Assembly: GCA_937958285.1 (NCBI GenBank)
Contig: CALFXQ010000420.1
Span: 1 to 11,075 of the forward strand
Direction of reading: 5' to 3'
Length of the DNA: 11,075 nt
Origin: an uncultured Fusibacter sp.
GTDB taxonomy: Bacteria > Bacillota > Clostridia > Peptostreptococcales > Acidaminobacteraceae
The notes beneath the pieces are model-generated. The model had not been told where the DNA came from. It did not search any database and worked only from the letters and a program-made list of their open reading frames with translations. Of the stretch, positions 1-8,400 are shown in pieces. The stretch's first letter is position 1. Each line of letters starts with the position of its first letter. Made by a program: the position numbers and the translations under genes.

Positions 1-2
1 GT

Positions 3-3000
3 AAGGCCATCAAAATTATATACGGGGTCGAAGGCTATTTAATTGACGATCGTATGGAGGTGATTTCAAAGCCTCTAGACTATGCACTCAATCAGACCTT
101 TGTGGTATTCGATATCGAAACCACGGGTTTTTCCGCGCGTTACGATGGCATAACCGAAATAGGCGCAGTAAAAGTTCGGGCTGGAGAAATAATCGAACGC
201 TACAGTAGTTTTGTCAATCCAGAAAAGTCGATTCCAGAAGAAGTTGTAAAAATTACAGGCATTACAGATGAAATGGTTGCAGATGCAAGAACGATCGATC
301 AGGTATTGCCTGAGTTCTTGGCTTTTGTAGAAGACTATCCGCTTGTAGCACACAATGCGAAGTTTGACATGTCTTTTATACGTGAAAAGGCAAAGCAAAT
401 CCACATCGACTATGATCCTATGGTCATAGATACTCTAAAGCTTAGCCGCATGCTTTTAAAGGACTTAAATCGCCATAAACTCAATTTTGTTGCTAAAAAG
501 CTTGGCATTAAACTCGAGCAGCATCACAGAGCGGTTAACGATGCCGAAGCCACAGCGCAGATTTTTAATAAGTTTGTGGAGATGCTAGCGGCGCAACAAG
601 TTACCAATGCGAGTGAAATTAATGCCTTTGGCGAGAAGGCCCTTGATTTTAAACACTTTGAATCCTACCATATCATTATTTTGGTTAAAGACTATATCGG
701 CTTGAAGCACTTGTATCAGATGATCAGTCACTCACATTTAAAGACATTCTACCGTAAACCTTTAATACCAAAGAGTCTTCTTATGGAAAAGCGGGAGGGG
801 CTTTTGCTTGGCAGCGCATGCGAAGCAGGAGAGCTATACCAGGGTTTGTTGGCAGGACTCGATGAAGCAGAACTAGCAGAAATTGCGAGCTTCTACGATT
901 ACTTGGAGATTCAGCCAGTGGGCAATAATCAATTTTTGATTGATAAAGGCCTCGTTAAAGACCGTGATGAACTTAGAAACCTCAATCGAAAGATTGTGAC
1001 TTTAGGACAACAGCTAGATAAACCTGTTGTGGCTACATCTGATTCACATTTCTTAGATCCCAAAGATGAAGTTTATCGACGTATACTTATGGCAGGTCAA
1101 GGTTTCTCTGATGCCAATGAACAACCACCGCTCTATTTTAAAACAACTGAAGAAATGCTCAGTGAGTTCAGCTATTTGGGCAAAGAGACAGCCGAGGCTG
1201 TAGTCATCGATGCGCCACATCGCATTAACGATCAAATTGAGTCAATTCTCCCAGTGCCCGATGGCACATATCCCCCTGAAATACCCGGATCAGACGAAGA
1301 GCTAAGAGAGATGTGCTTTGCCAAAGCCAAGCGCATTTATGGCGATCCACTACCTGAGATTGTAGAAAAACGTCTATCGAGAGAACTAGACTCAATCATA
1401 GGCAATGGTTACGCCGTGATGTACATCATCGCCCAAAAGCTCGTAACTAAATCTATGAGCGACGGTTATCTTGTTGGTAGTCGAGGCTCGGTCGGTTCTT
1501 CTTTTGCCGCCACAATGTCCGATATTACAGAAGTAAATCCGCTGCCCCCGCATTACTACTGCAGAACGTGCTTACATTCGGAGTTTGTGACAGATGGCAG
1601 TATTGCAAGTGGCGCTGACTTGCCAGACAAAGCGTGTCCTTCTTGCGGCGCCGAACTAAAAAAAGACGGCCACGATATACCCTTCGAAACTTTCTTAGGA
1701 TTCGAAGGCGATAAAGAACCCGATATCGATCTAAACTTTGCTGGGGTTTATCAAGCTACGTCTCATGCTTATACAGAAGAGCTCTTTGGCGAGGGCTACG
1801 TTTATAAAGCCGGTACAATAGGAACTGTTGCTGAAAAAACTGCATTTGGCTTTGTTAAGAAGTACTTTGAAGAAACAGGTCAGAAGATTAATAACTACGA
1901 AGTAGTGCGGCTGGCAGAAGGTTGCACAGGCGTAAAGCGAACCTCTGGTCAACATCCAGGGGGCATTATGGTTGTGCCACACTACAAAGATGTACACGAC
2001 TTTACGCCGATACAGTATCCTGCCAACGATTCAACGAGTGGTGTTATTACAACGCATTTTGACTATCACTCCATTAGTGGGCGTATCTTAAAACTAGATA
2101 TACTCGGTCACGACGTTCCAACCATCATTCGCATGCTAGAAGACTTTACTGGTGTCGATGCTATGGAAATCCCGCTAGACGACAAGGCAACACTTAAGAT
2201 TTTTACATCTGTAGACTCGCTCAAGATTGTCGATAACAGTTATCCTTTAAAGGTAGGCTCCTTGGGCATTCCAGAATTTGGAACGCGTTTTGTGAGGCAA
2301 ATGCTCGACGATACACGGCCCACAAGTTTTGCAGAATTGGTACAGATTTCAGGACTTTCCCATGGTACAGATGTTTGGATTAATAACGCAGCAGATTTGG
2401 TAAACGACGGCATCGTAACGTTAAAAGAAGTAATCGGCACTCGCGATGACATCATGGTCTATCTTATGTATGCGGGGTTGCCACCGAAAGATGCCTTCTT
2501 TATTATGGAGGGTGTAAGAAAAGGTAAAGGCCTAAAACCAGAGCAAGAAGAGCAAATGTTATCTTACAACGTGCCAAAGTGGTATATTGAGTCCTGTAAG
2601 AAAATCAAGTACATGTTCCCAAAAGCACATGCGGTGGCCTATGTTATGATGTCTGTGCGCATAGCCTACTTTAAAGTGCACCATCCGCTGGCTTTTTATG
2701 CCACATTCTTTACCATCAAAGTCGACGACTTCGACGGCCATTTAATTGCCCAAGGCAAACAAGCGGTAAAAGATCAGATGAAGGTACTAGAAGGCATTCC
2801 TAAGCTTTCAACAAAAGAGCAAAACCAATATACCATATTGGAAGTCGTCAATGAAATGTATGCCAGGGGCTTCGGTTTTCTGCCGGTTTCTCTCTACCAT
2901 TCAGATTCCGATCAGTTTACGATAGAAGGGGAAGCGCTCCTCTTGCCTTTTAGAGCGCTTCAGGGTGTGGGAGAGAACGCTGCTAAGGCCATTGTGGAAG

Positions 3001-3152
3001 CCCGTAAAGATGGCGAGTTCATTTCAATTTCCGACCTCAGAACCCGATCTAAAGCCAATCGATCTGTGGTAGAAACACTGGTACAGCACGGCTGTTTACG
3101 TGGCATGCCTGAGGATAATCAGTTAAGTCTTGAGATGTTTTTTATGACTTAA
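3..3152 (+). CDS. polC: DNA polymerase III PolC-type alpha subunit, 5'-truncated by window edge
   Basis: Replicative DNA polymerase of low-GC Gram-positives with built-in 3'-5' proofreading. The frame is open to the left edge; the codons before the first ATG (54) read KIIYGVEGYLIDD, the end of the first PHP-domain segment, so that ATG is internal and roughly 400 N-terminal residues are missing. The DEDD exonuclease follows with all motifs intact: DIE at 111-119, HNAKFD ending at 368, HRAVND at 525-542. Next come the second PHP segment, the palm/fingers with SRGSVGSS, a CxxC...CxxC zinc site (Cys codons 1560, 1569, 1635, 1644), catalytic DID at 1722-1730, the third catalytic Asp at 2097 in LKLDILGHD, and a helix-hairpin-helix tail. 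The C-terminus QLSLEMF resembles a sliding-clamp binding motif. The gene ends TAA at 3150. Nothing suggests inactivation. Identification is from strong family similarity to Bacillus PolC. Confidence 0.97.
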   Translation, partial: KAIKIIYGVEGYLIDDRMEVISKPLDYALNQTFVVFDIETTGFSARYDGITEIGAVKVRAGEIIERYSSFVNPEKSIPEEVVKITGITDEMVADARTIDQVLPEFLAFVEDYPLVAHNAKFDMSFIREKAKQIHIDYDPMVIDTLKLSRMLLKDLNRHKLNFVAKKLGIKLEQHHRAVNDAEATAQIFNKFVEMLAAQQVTNASEINAFGEKALDFKHFESYHIIILVKDYIGLKHLYQMISHSHLKTFYRKPLIPKSLLMEKREGLLLGSACEAGELYQGLLAGLDEAELAEIASFYDYLEIQPVGNNQFLIDKGLVKDRDELRNLNRKIVTLGQQLDKPVVATSDSHFLDPKDEVYRRILMAGQGFSDANEQPPLYFKTTEEMLSEFSYLGKETAEAVVIDAPHRINDQIESILPVPDGTYPPEIPGSDEELREMCFAKAKRIYGDPLPEIVEKRLSRELDSIIGNGYAVMYIIAQKLVTKSMSDGYLVGSRGSVGSSFAATMSDITEVNPLPPHYYCRTCLHSEFVTDGSIASGADLPDKACPSCGAELKKDGHDIPFETFLGFEGDKEPDIDLNFAGVYQATSHAYTEELFGEGYVYKAGTIGTVAEKTAFGFVKKYFEETGQKINNYEVVRLAEGCTGVKRTSGQHPGGIMVVPHYKDVHDFTPIQYPANDSTSGVITTHFDYHSISGRILKLDILGHDVPTIIRMLEDFTGVDAMEIPLDDKATLKIFTSVDSLKIVDNSYPLKVGSLGIPEFGTRFVRQMLDDTRPTSFAELVQISGLSHGTDVWINNAADLVNDGIVTLKEVIGTRDDIMVYLMYAGLPPKDAFFIMEGVRKGKGLKPEQEEQMLSYNVPKWYIESCKKIKYMFPKAHAVAYVMMSVRIAYFKVHHPLAFYATFFTIKVDDFDGHLIAQGKQAVKDQMKVLEGIPKLSTKEQNQYTILEVVNEMYARGFGFLPVSLYHSDSDQFTIEGEALLLPFRALQGVGENAAKAIVEARKDGEFISISDLRTRSKANRSVVETLVQHGCLRGMPEDNQLSLEMFFMT

Positions 3153-3172
3153 ACATACCGCCTCGCTTCTAT

Positions 3173-3201
3173 TTGCATTTATACGAAAGCTGTGATATAC
3201 T
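3173..3201 (+). promoter_or_regulatory. Sigma-A-type promoter for the rimP-nusA-infB operon
   Basis: TTGCAT at 3173-3178 (-35, four of six matches to TTGACA) is followed by a 17-base spacer and TATACT at 3196-3201 (-10, five of six matches to TATAAT). TG at 3193-3194, one base before the -10, makes it an extended -10. Transcription would begin near 3208, giving a leader of about 84 bases before rimP. It lies just past the polC stop in the only sizeable gap of the window, where the operon promoter is expected. Inferred from sequence only. Confidence 0.7.
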
Positions 3202-3226
3202 TTGAATAAGTAAAGGTAAGATGGCG

Positions 3227-3252
3227 AAAGAGTGGGCGGAGGCCCACTCTTT
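3227..3252 (+). terminator. Leader hairpin of the rimP operon, candidate attenuator
   Basis: AAAGAGTGGGC (3227-3237) pairs perfectly with GCCCACTCTTT (3242-3252) around a GGAG loop, forming an 11-bp stem. The next bases, GTTGTTAT, extend the terminal TTT into an interrupted U-rich run, weaker than a standard intrinsic terminator. It sits about 20 bases downstream of the predicted transcription start and 39 bases before the rimP ATG, so it belongs to the operon leader. It could end polC readthrough, attenuate the operon, or both. In Bacillus subtilis nusA is known to be autoregulated by NusA-dependent attenuation in the leader of this operon; the same role here is inference. Confidence 0.65.
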
Positions 3253-3291
3253 GTTGTTATCGACCTTCAGACAACTGAATAAGGAGGAAGT

Positions 3292-3771
3292 ATGAAGACT
3301 AAAAAGGTCAGAGTGGTGGACTTAGTAGCCGATCTGGTCACCGCTTACAACGCCAACGAAGAAATCAAATATGAGTTGGTAGATGTAGAGTTTGTCAAAG
3401 AAGGCAAGCACCGTTTTTTACGGGTCTATACAGATAAAGAGGGCGGTATGACCCTAGAGGATTGCCAGAAAATTAGCCATTACTTAAATGAAAAACTAGA
3501 TAGCTTAGATCCAATCGAAGAAGAATATATTCTTGAAGTGTCATCGCCTGGAATAGAAAGACCTCTAAAAAAAGATGAGGACTTTGTGCGGTTTGCTGAA
3601 AAACTAGCCCAAATTAAACTTTATTTTCCAATGGGTGGAGCCAAGGTAATCGAGGGCATTCTTAAAGGGTTTTCAAATGGTGAAGTGTTGATCGAGGATG
3701 AGCGCACAATGACTGTGATTGCAATTCCTAAGGATAAAATTGCTGGCGCTAAACTGCTGTTTAGATTTTAG
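3292..3771 (+). CDS. rimP: Ribosome maturation factor RimP
   Basis: Cytoplasmic assembly factor that binds the pre-30S subunit and promotes its maturation. The 159 residues match the usual family size. The N-terminal domain (about 1-85) carries LRVYTDKEGGMTLEDC, and the conserved YILEVSSPGIERPL (about 80-93) leads into the C-terminal SH3-like barrel. The ATG at 3292 is preceded by AAGGAGG (3281-3287) with a four-base spacer. It is the first gene after the predicted promoter and leader hairpin, and stops immediately before the nusA ribosome binding site. rimP directly upstream of nusA is the near-universal bacterial arrangement (ylxS in older Bacillus naming). Confidence 0.96.
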   Translation: MKTKKVRVVDLVADLVTAYNANEEIKYELVDVEFVKEGKHRFLRVYTDKEGGMTLEDCQKISHYLNEKLDSLDPIEEEYILEVSSPGIERPLKKDEDFVRFAEKLAQIKLYFPMGGAKVIEGILKGFSNGEVLIEDERTMTVIAIPKDKIAGAKLLFRF

Positions 3772-3773
3772 TT

Positions 3774-3789
3774 GGGAGGTAACATTGTG
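3774..3789 (+). promoter_or_regulatory. nusA ribosome binding site and GTG start
   Basis: GGGAGG at 3774-3779, a seven-base spacer and GTG at 3787 define the start. The longer frame opens with TTG at 3772, but that codon immediately precedes and overlaps the approach to this Shine-Dalgarno sequence and has none of its own. The GTG start also gives an N-terminus (MNREMIEALERIEKEKG) that aligns with Bacillus NusA. Confidence 0.85.
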
Positions 3790-4857
3790 AATCGCGAAAT
3801 GATTGAGGCCCTCGAGCGCATCGAAAAAGAAAAGGGAATCTCTAAAGATATCCTTATAGAGACATTAGAGGCCGCATTGATTACAGCGTATAAGAAGAAT
3901 TTTCCTGAATCTGCCAATGCTCGTGTCACGATAGACCGTGAAACTGGCGACATTCGCGTTTTTTCTAGAACGCGTGTTGTTGAAGATTTCGAAGAGGATT
4001 ACGACGAAATTCTGCTTAAAGATGCTAAAGACATTGATCCAAACTATCAAATTGGAGATATTATTGAAACGGAAGTAACACCTAGAGATTTTGGACGCAT
4101 TGCGGCGCAAACGGCAAAGCAAGTCGTTGTTCAAAGGATTAGGGAAGCTGAACGCAATATTATCTACGATGAGTTTTCTAGTCGAGAGACAGAAATTGTA
4201 ACAGGCTTAGTACAGCGCGTAAACAAAGGTATCGTACATTTAAACCTCGGAAAAACAGAAGCGGTTTTAATCCCTTCTGAGCAGATTCCAGGTGAAGATT
4301 ACGAGCCAAATGGACGTGTTAAAGCCTATATTGTCGAAGTTAAAAAGACGACAAAAGGTCCACAAGTCGTTGTATCTAGAACACATCCGGGTTTAGTGAA
4401 GCGCTTATTTGAGCTCGAAGTACCAGAAATTCACGATGGTATCGTCGAGATTAAAAGCATTTCGCGAGAAGCGGGTTCTAGAACAAAAATTGCGGTTCAC
4501 GCAGTGGATCCAAATGTCGATGCAGTTGGCGCATGTGTAGGTCAACGTGGTGCTCGAGTACAAAATGTAGTCGACGAGTTGCGCGGTGAAAAAATTGACA
4601 TTATTCACTGGTCTGAGGATCCTAAAATATTTATTTCCAATGCTTTGAGTCCCTCTGATGTCATAGATGTTTACGAGAATGGTCAAGATAGAAGTGCACT
4701 TGTTGTGGTTCCCGATCATCAATTGTCCCTTGCCATTGGCAAAGAAGGTCAAAATGCGCGCTTAGCGGCCAAATTGACCGGTTGGAAAATAGATATAAAA
4801 AGTCAAGCCCAATATTTAAGTTTAAATCGTGCATCCGCTGAGGAAAGCGAGGCTTAA
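3787..4857 (+). CDS. nusA: Transcription termination/antitermination factor NusA
   Basis: RNA polymerase-bound elongation factor that controls pausing, intrinsic termination and antitermination. The protein is 356 residues from the GTG at 3787. Visible order: N-terminal polymerase-binding domain (about 1-125, with EVTPRDFGRIAAQTAKQVV), S1 domain (about 134-200), KH1 with GQRG at 252-255 (VGACVGQRGARVQ), and KH2 with GKEG at 318-321 followed by LAAKLTGWKIDIKS. It stops soon after KH2, lacking the C-terminal acidic repeats of the Escherichia coli protein, as is normal for Bacillota. It follows rimP with only the ribosome binding site between them. Its own level may be controlled by the leader hairpin at 3227-3252 (inference). 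Confidence 0.97.
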   Translation: MNREMIEALERIEKEKGISKDILIETLEAALITAYKKNFPESANARVTIDRETGDIRVFSRTRVVEDFEEDYDEILLKDAKDIDPNYQIGDIIETEVTPRDFGRIAAQTAKQVVVQRIREAERNIIYDEFSSRETEIVTGLVQRVNKGIVHLNLGKTEAVLIPSEQIPGEDYEPNGRVKAYIVEVKKTTKGPQVVVSRTHPGLVKRLFELEVPEIHDGIVEIKSISREAGSRTKIAVHAVDPNVDAVGACVGQRGARVQNVVDELRGEKIDIIHWSEDPKIFISNALSPSDVIDVYENGQDRSALVVVPDHQLSLAIGKEGQNARLAAKLTGWKIDIKSQAQYLSLNRASAEESEA

Positions 4858-4859
4858 TC

Positions 4860-5129
4860 ATGAAGGTGAAAAAAATTCCACTCCGAAAGTGTTTGGGGTG
4901 CAATGAACAGTTTCCAAAAAAGAGCTTAGTTCGCATCGTGCGCAATAACGAAGGTGAAGTTTCACTAGACCTTCATGGAAAAGCTCACGGTAGAGGTGCA
5001 TACATCTGCAACAAAAAAGCATGCTTAAACACTGCGCTTAAACGCAAGGCGATACAGCGTGCACTAGAAGTTGAATTATCTGAAGATGTAATGAAAGCTT
5101 TACTAGAGGCAATTTCAGATGAATCCTAA
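4860..5129 (+). CDS. rnpM: YlxR-family RNase P modulator RnpM
   Basis: Small basic RNA-binding protein of the YlxR family (DUF448), 89 residues. In Bacillus the protein has been linked to binding RNase P RNA and modulating RNase P, and is renamed RnpM. Hallmarks here are IPLRKCLGC at 6-14, LVRIVRN at 23-29, the GRGAY signature at 44-48 and a lysine/arginine-rich C-terminal helix. Four cysteines (C11, C14, C50, C55) could form a small metal site; the Bacillus subtilis protein as I recall it lacks this set. The ATG at 4860 comes two bases after the nusA stop, with GAGG at 4849-4852 inside the end of nusA. The last 11 bases overlap ylxQ. Confidence 0.93.
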   Translation: MKVKKIPLRKCLGCNEQFPKKSLVRIVRNNEGEVSLDLHGKAHGRGAYICNKKACLNTALKRKAIQRALEVELSEDVMKALLEAISDES

Positions 5130-5430
5130 GTTAATAACGCTTTTAGGGTTTGCTCAAAAGTCGGGCAATTTGGTTTCTGGCATTGAACAAGTATTAAAGT
5201 CAATTGATTCTGGCAAAGTCAGAATCTGCTTTCTAGGCAATGATGTCGCCGAAGGCACGAAAAAGAAAGTTCTTTCTAAGTGTCAACATCATCGCGTTGT
5301 AATTTACGAGTGTCTCACTACTGACGAATTATCGCAGGCTATAGGGAAAGACAATCGTACTGTCATCGGTATCACCGATGCTGGATTTGCAAACTCGATT
5401 GGTGCATTGTTGAAAGAAATGGGCATCTAA
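5119..5430 (+). CDS. rplGA: L7Ae-family RNA-binding protein YlxQ (RplGA)
   Basis: 103-residue protein of the L7Ae/L30e/S12e/Gadd45 fold. Members bind kink-turn RNA; the precise role of YlxQ in bacteria is not settled, and it is usually described as ribosome-associated. Family features are the opening LLGFAQKSGNLVSG (about 8-21), a predicted strand RICFLGNDVAEGTKKK and the late segment VIGITDAGFANSI. The ATG at 5119 overlaps the end of rnpM by 11 bases, with AGAGG at 5105-5109 nine bases upstream, which suggests translational coupling. infB follows after 24 bases. Confidence 0.93.
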   Translation: MNPKLITLLGFAQKSGNLVSGIEQVLKSIDSGKVRICFLGNDVAEGTKKKVLSKCQHHRVVIYECLTTDELSQAIGKDNRTVIGITDAGFANSIGALLKEMGI

Positions 5431-5454
5431 TTTAGTTTCAGGAGGTGCAACAAA

Positions 5455-8400
5455 ATGTCCAAAGTACGTATTTATCAACTGGCAAAACAGTTGAATATCA
5501 GCAGCCATGATCTCATCGATCAGTTACACAAGATGGGGCATCCCTCTACGGTGGCGATGTCGGGTCTCGATGATGATTGGATGATAAAGATTACAAAACA
5601 TTATAATCTCATCGCAGCAGGGAGAAAGGCTTCAGATTCCAAGCCTCAGCAGTCCCCAAAACCCGCTACGCATGTAAAACAAGAAGCACCAAAGCAAGAG
5701 GTAACAGCCACACCTAAACAGACTGCAGAGGTGGCGCAAAAGCCAGAGCCTCAACATAAACCCGCCGAGAGACCAGCTCAACAAAGTTCACAAGCTGCAA
5801 ATGCTGGCAATCAAGGAGGACGTATGGGCGCTTATCACGCAGGTGGCGATCAGCCGCATCAAGTGCATATGGAGCACGGTACAACAGCAAAGCCTGCTGC
5901 TAAACCTGTAGAAACTCCCGCTGCAAAACCACAAGCTCAAGCACCAAAACCTCAAGCGCCTATTCAAGAAAAGGCTGTAGAAAAAACTGTCGAAGCGAGC
6001 CCTGTAAAATCAGATGTTGCGGCATCTACAGCAGCAGCATCTGCACCAGCTGCCAATGCATCTGCTACACCTGTTACAGCATCAACAGCTCCTGCTACAG
6101 CGCCTAAGCAGCACGACCGTCCACAAGGCAATCGCCCACAGGGCGACCGTCCACAAGGCGACCGTCCATACAACAATCGTCCACAAGGCGACCGCCCACA
6201 AGGCAATCGCCCACAAGGCGACCGTCCACAAGGCGACCGCCCACAAGGCAATCGCCCACAAGGCGATCGTCCACAAGGCGATCGTCCATACAACAACCGT
6301 CCACAAGGTGATCGCCCACAGGGTGACCGTCCACAAGGCGATCGTCCGTACAACAACCGCCCACAAGGTGACCGCCCACAAGGCGATCGTCCGTACAACA
6401 ACCGCCCAGCAGGCGACCGCCCACAAGGCGATCGTCCGTACAATAACCGCCCAGCAGGCGACCGTCCACAGGGCGACCGTCCGTACAATAACCGCCCAGC
6501 AGGCGACCGTCCACAGGGCGACCGCCCGTACAATAACCGCCCAGCAGGCGACCGTCCACAGGGCAATCGCCCGCCTGGCGACCGTCCACAAGGCGATCGA
6601 CCATATACAAATCGCCCACCTGGCGACCGTCCTCAGGGAAGTCGCCCATATGGTGACCGTCCACAGGGCAATCGTCCTCCTGGCGATCGTCCACAAGGTG
6701 GCTTTAACAGAGATAACAACCGTCCAAGACCAGATTCTAGAGGACCAAAGCTCAATGCAATAGAGCCTATTGAATTGCCAACTGAACGCATAGATCGTCA
6801 AGAGCGTTTAGAAAAGCAAAAGCAGAGCAAAGCGCAAGAGGCAACAAAGCACTTTGTCGATGGTCAACCAAAGAAGTCAAAACTTATCGAAAAAAGCTCG
6901 AAGCCACTCAACATGCAAAAGGCTGTCAAAAAGACAAAACCTGGCAAGCGACGCGATAGAGACAGAGATCGAGACCGCGATCAAATACGTGAAGAAGCAG
7001 TGTCAGCTGTGGCAGTTGAAACAACAGTATTATTGCCAGAGCGCATGACTGTTGGCGACTTCACAACAATGATTGGCAAAACAAACAACGAGGTCATTTT
7101 AAAATTGATGAATCTCGGCGTTATGGCTGCGATAAATCACTATGTCACCTACGAGACAATGGAGTTAATCGCTGCAGATTTAGGCGTTACAGTAGAGCCT
7201 GAACCAATTGTAATCGACGAAGACGTGGTTGAGTACGACTTTGATGACACCACAGATAGTCAAGCAAAACGCGCGCCTGTAGTTACTGTTATGGGTCACG
7301 TTGACCACGGTAAAACATCGCTTCTAGATGCCATTAGATCAACGGCTGTAACTGACCGCGAAGCTGGCGGTATCACACAGCACATCGGTGCCTCAGAAGT
7401 GTTTATCAATGGTGAAAAAATTGTATTCCTAGATACCCCAGGCCACGAAGCATTTACATCACTTCGTGCACGTGGTGCCCAAGTTACAGACATCGCCATA
7501 CTCGTGGTAGCTGCAGATGACGGTGTTAAACCGCAGACAATTGAAGCAATCGACCATGCTAGAGCGGCAAATGTACCAATTATCGTCGCTATCAACAAAA
7601 TGGATAAACCTACTGCAAATCCTGAACGCGTTAAGCAAGAGCTCAGCGAGCTCGGTTTATTGGTTGAAGATTGGGGCGGTGAAGTTGTATCAGTGCCGGT
7701 TTCAGCAATTAAAGGCGAAAATATCGATACGCTCTTAGAAATGGTACTTCTAGTTTCAGAGATGCTCGACTTAAAAGCCAATGCAGACCGTAATGCAGTT
7801 GGTACTGTTATTGAGGCAAACCTAGATCCACAACGCGGACCAGTTGCTACTGTTCTTATTCAAAATGGATCACTCGAAGTGGGCAATCCCTTTGTCTGTG
7901 GAACAACAGCAGGTCGTGTGCGTGCAATGTTTAACGATAAAGGCAAGAAAATTAAAAAAGCTGGTCCTTCTACAGCAATCGAAATCACAGGTATGAGTGA
8001 AGTTGCAAGAGCTGGCGATAAGTTCTTCGCTATCGATTCCGATAAAGAAGCGCGTCAAATTGCAGAAAATCGTGCGCAACAAGTGAAAATCGATCAACAA
8101 CGCCGCCAAGAGCAGCACGTTACATTAGAAGATATCTTTAATCAAATCCAAGAGGGCAAGGTTAAAGAGCTCAACCTTATTATCAAGGCCGACGTTCACG
8201 GTTCACTCGAAGCCATCAAGCAATCGCTGCTTAAACTCAATACAAGTGAAGTCAAGGTCAATATTCAACATGCGAACATTGGCGCGGTAACCGAATCCGA
8301 TATCATGCTCGCAACGGCTTCAAACACCATCGTTATCGGATTTAACGTAAGACCAGGTGCTGCAGTATTGGCAATGGCTAAATCTGAAGGCGTAGAAATT

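Noticed and set aside
54..56. ATG at 54 as the start of polC or of a stand-alone exonuclease-polymerase.
   Set aside because: The same frame is open to the window edge and encodes conserved PHP sequence (YGVEGYLIDD) just upstream, with no ribosome binding site before 54. The gene is simply cut by the window.
6118..6702. CRISPR array, because of regularly spaced repeats.
   Set aside because: The units are contiguous 15-base coding repeats without unique spacers, in frame with infB.
5964..6801. Long open frames of 196-249 codons on both strands over the infB repeat, in frames other than infB.
   Set aside because: The 15-base repeat contains no stop codon in these frames, so they are open automatically. 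Their products are monotonous repeats without any family signature, and infB itself is certain here.
7296..7781. 161-codon open frame on the minus strand opposite the IF2 G domain, and similar antisense frames over polC and nusA.
   Set aside because: They lie opposite strongly conserved coding sequence, have no recognisable protein family and no convincing ribosome binding site; they are shadows of the real genes.
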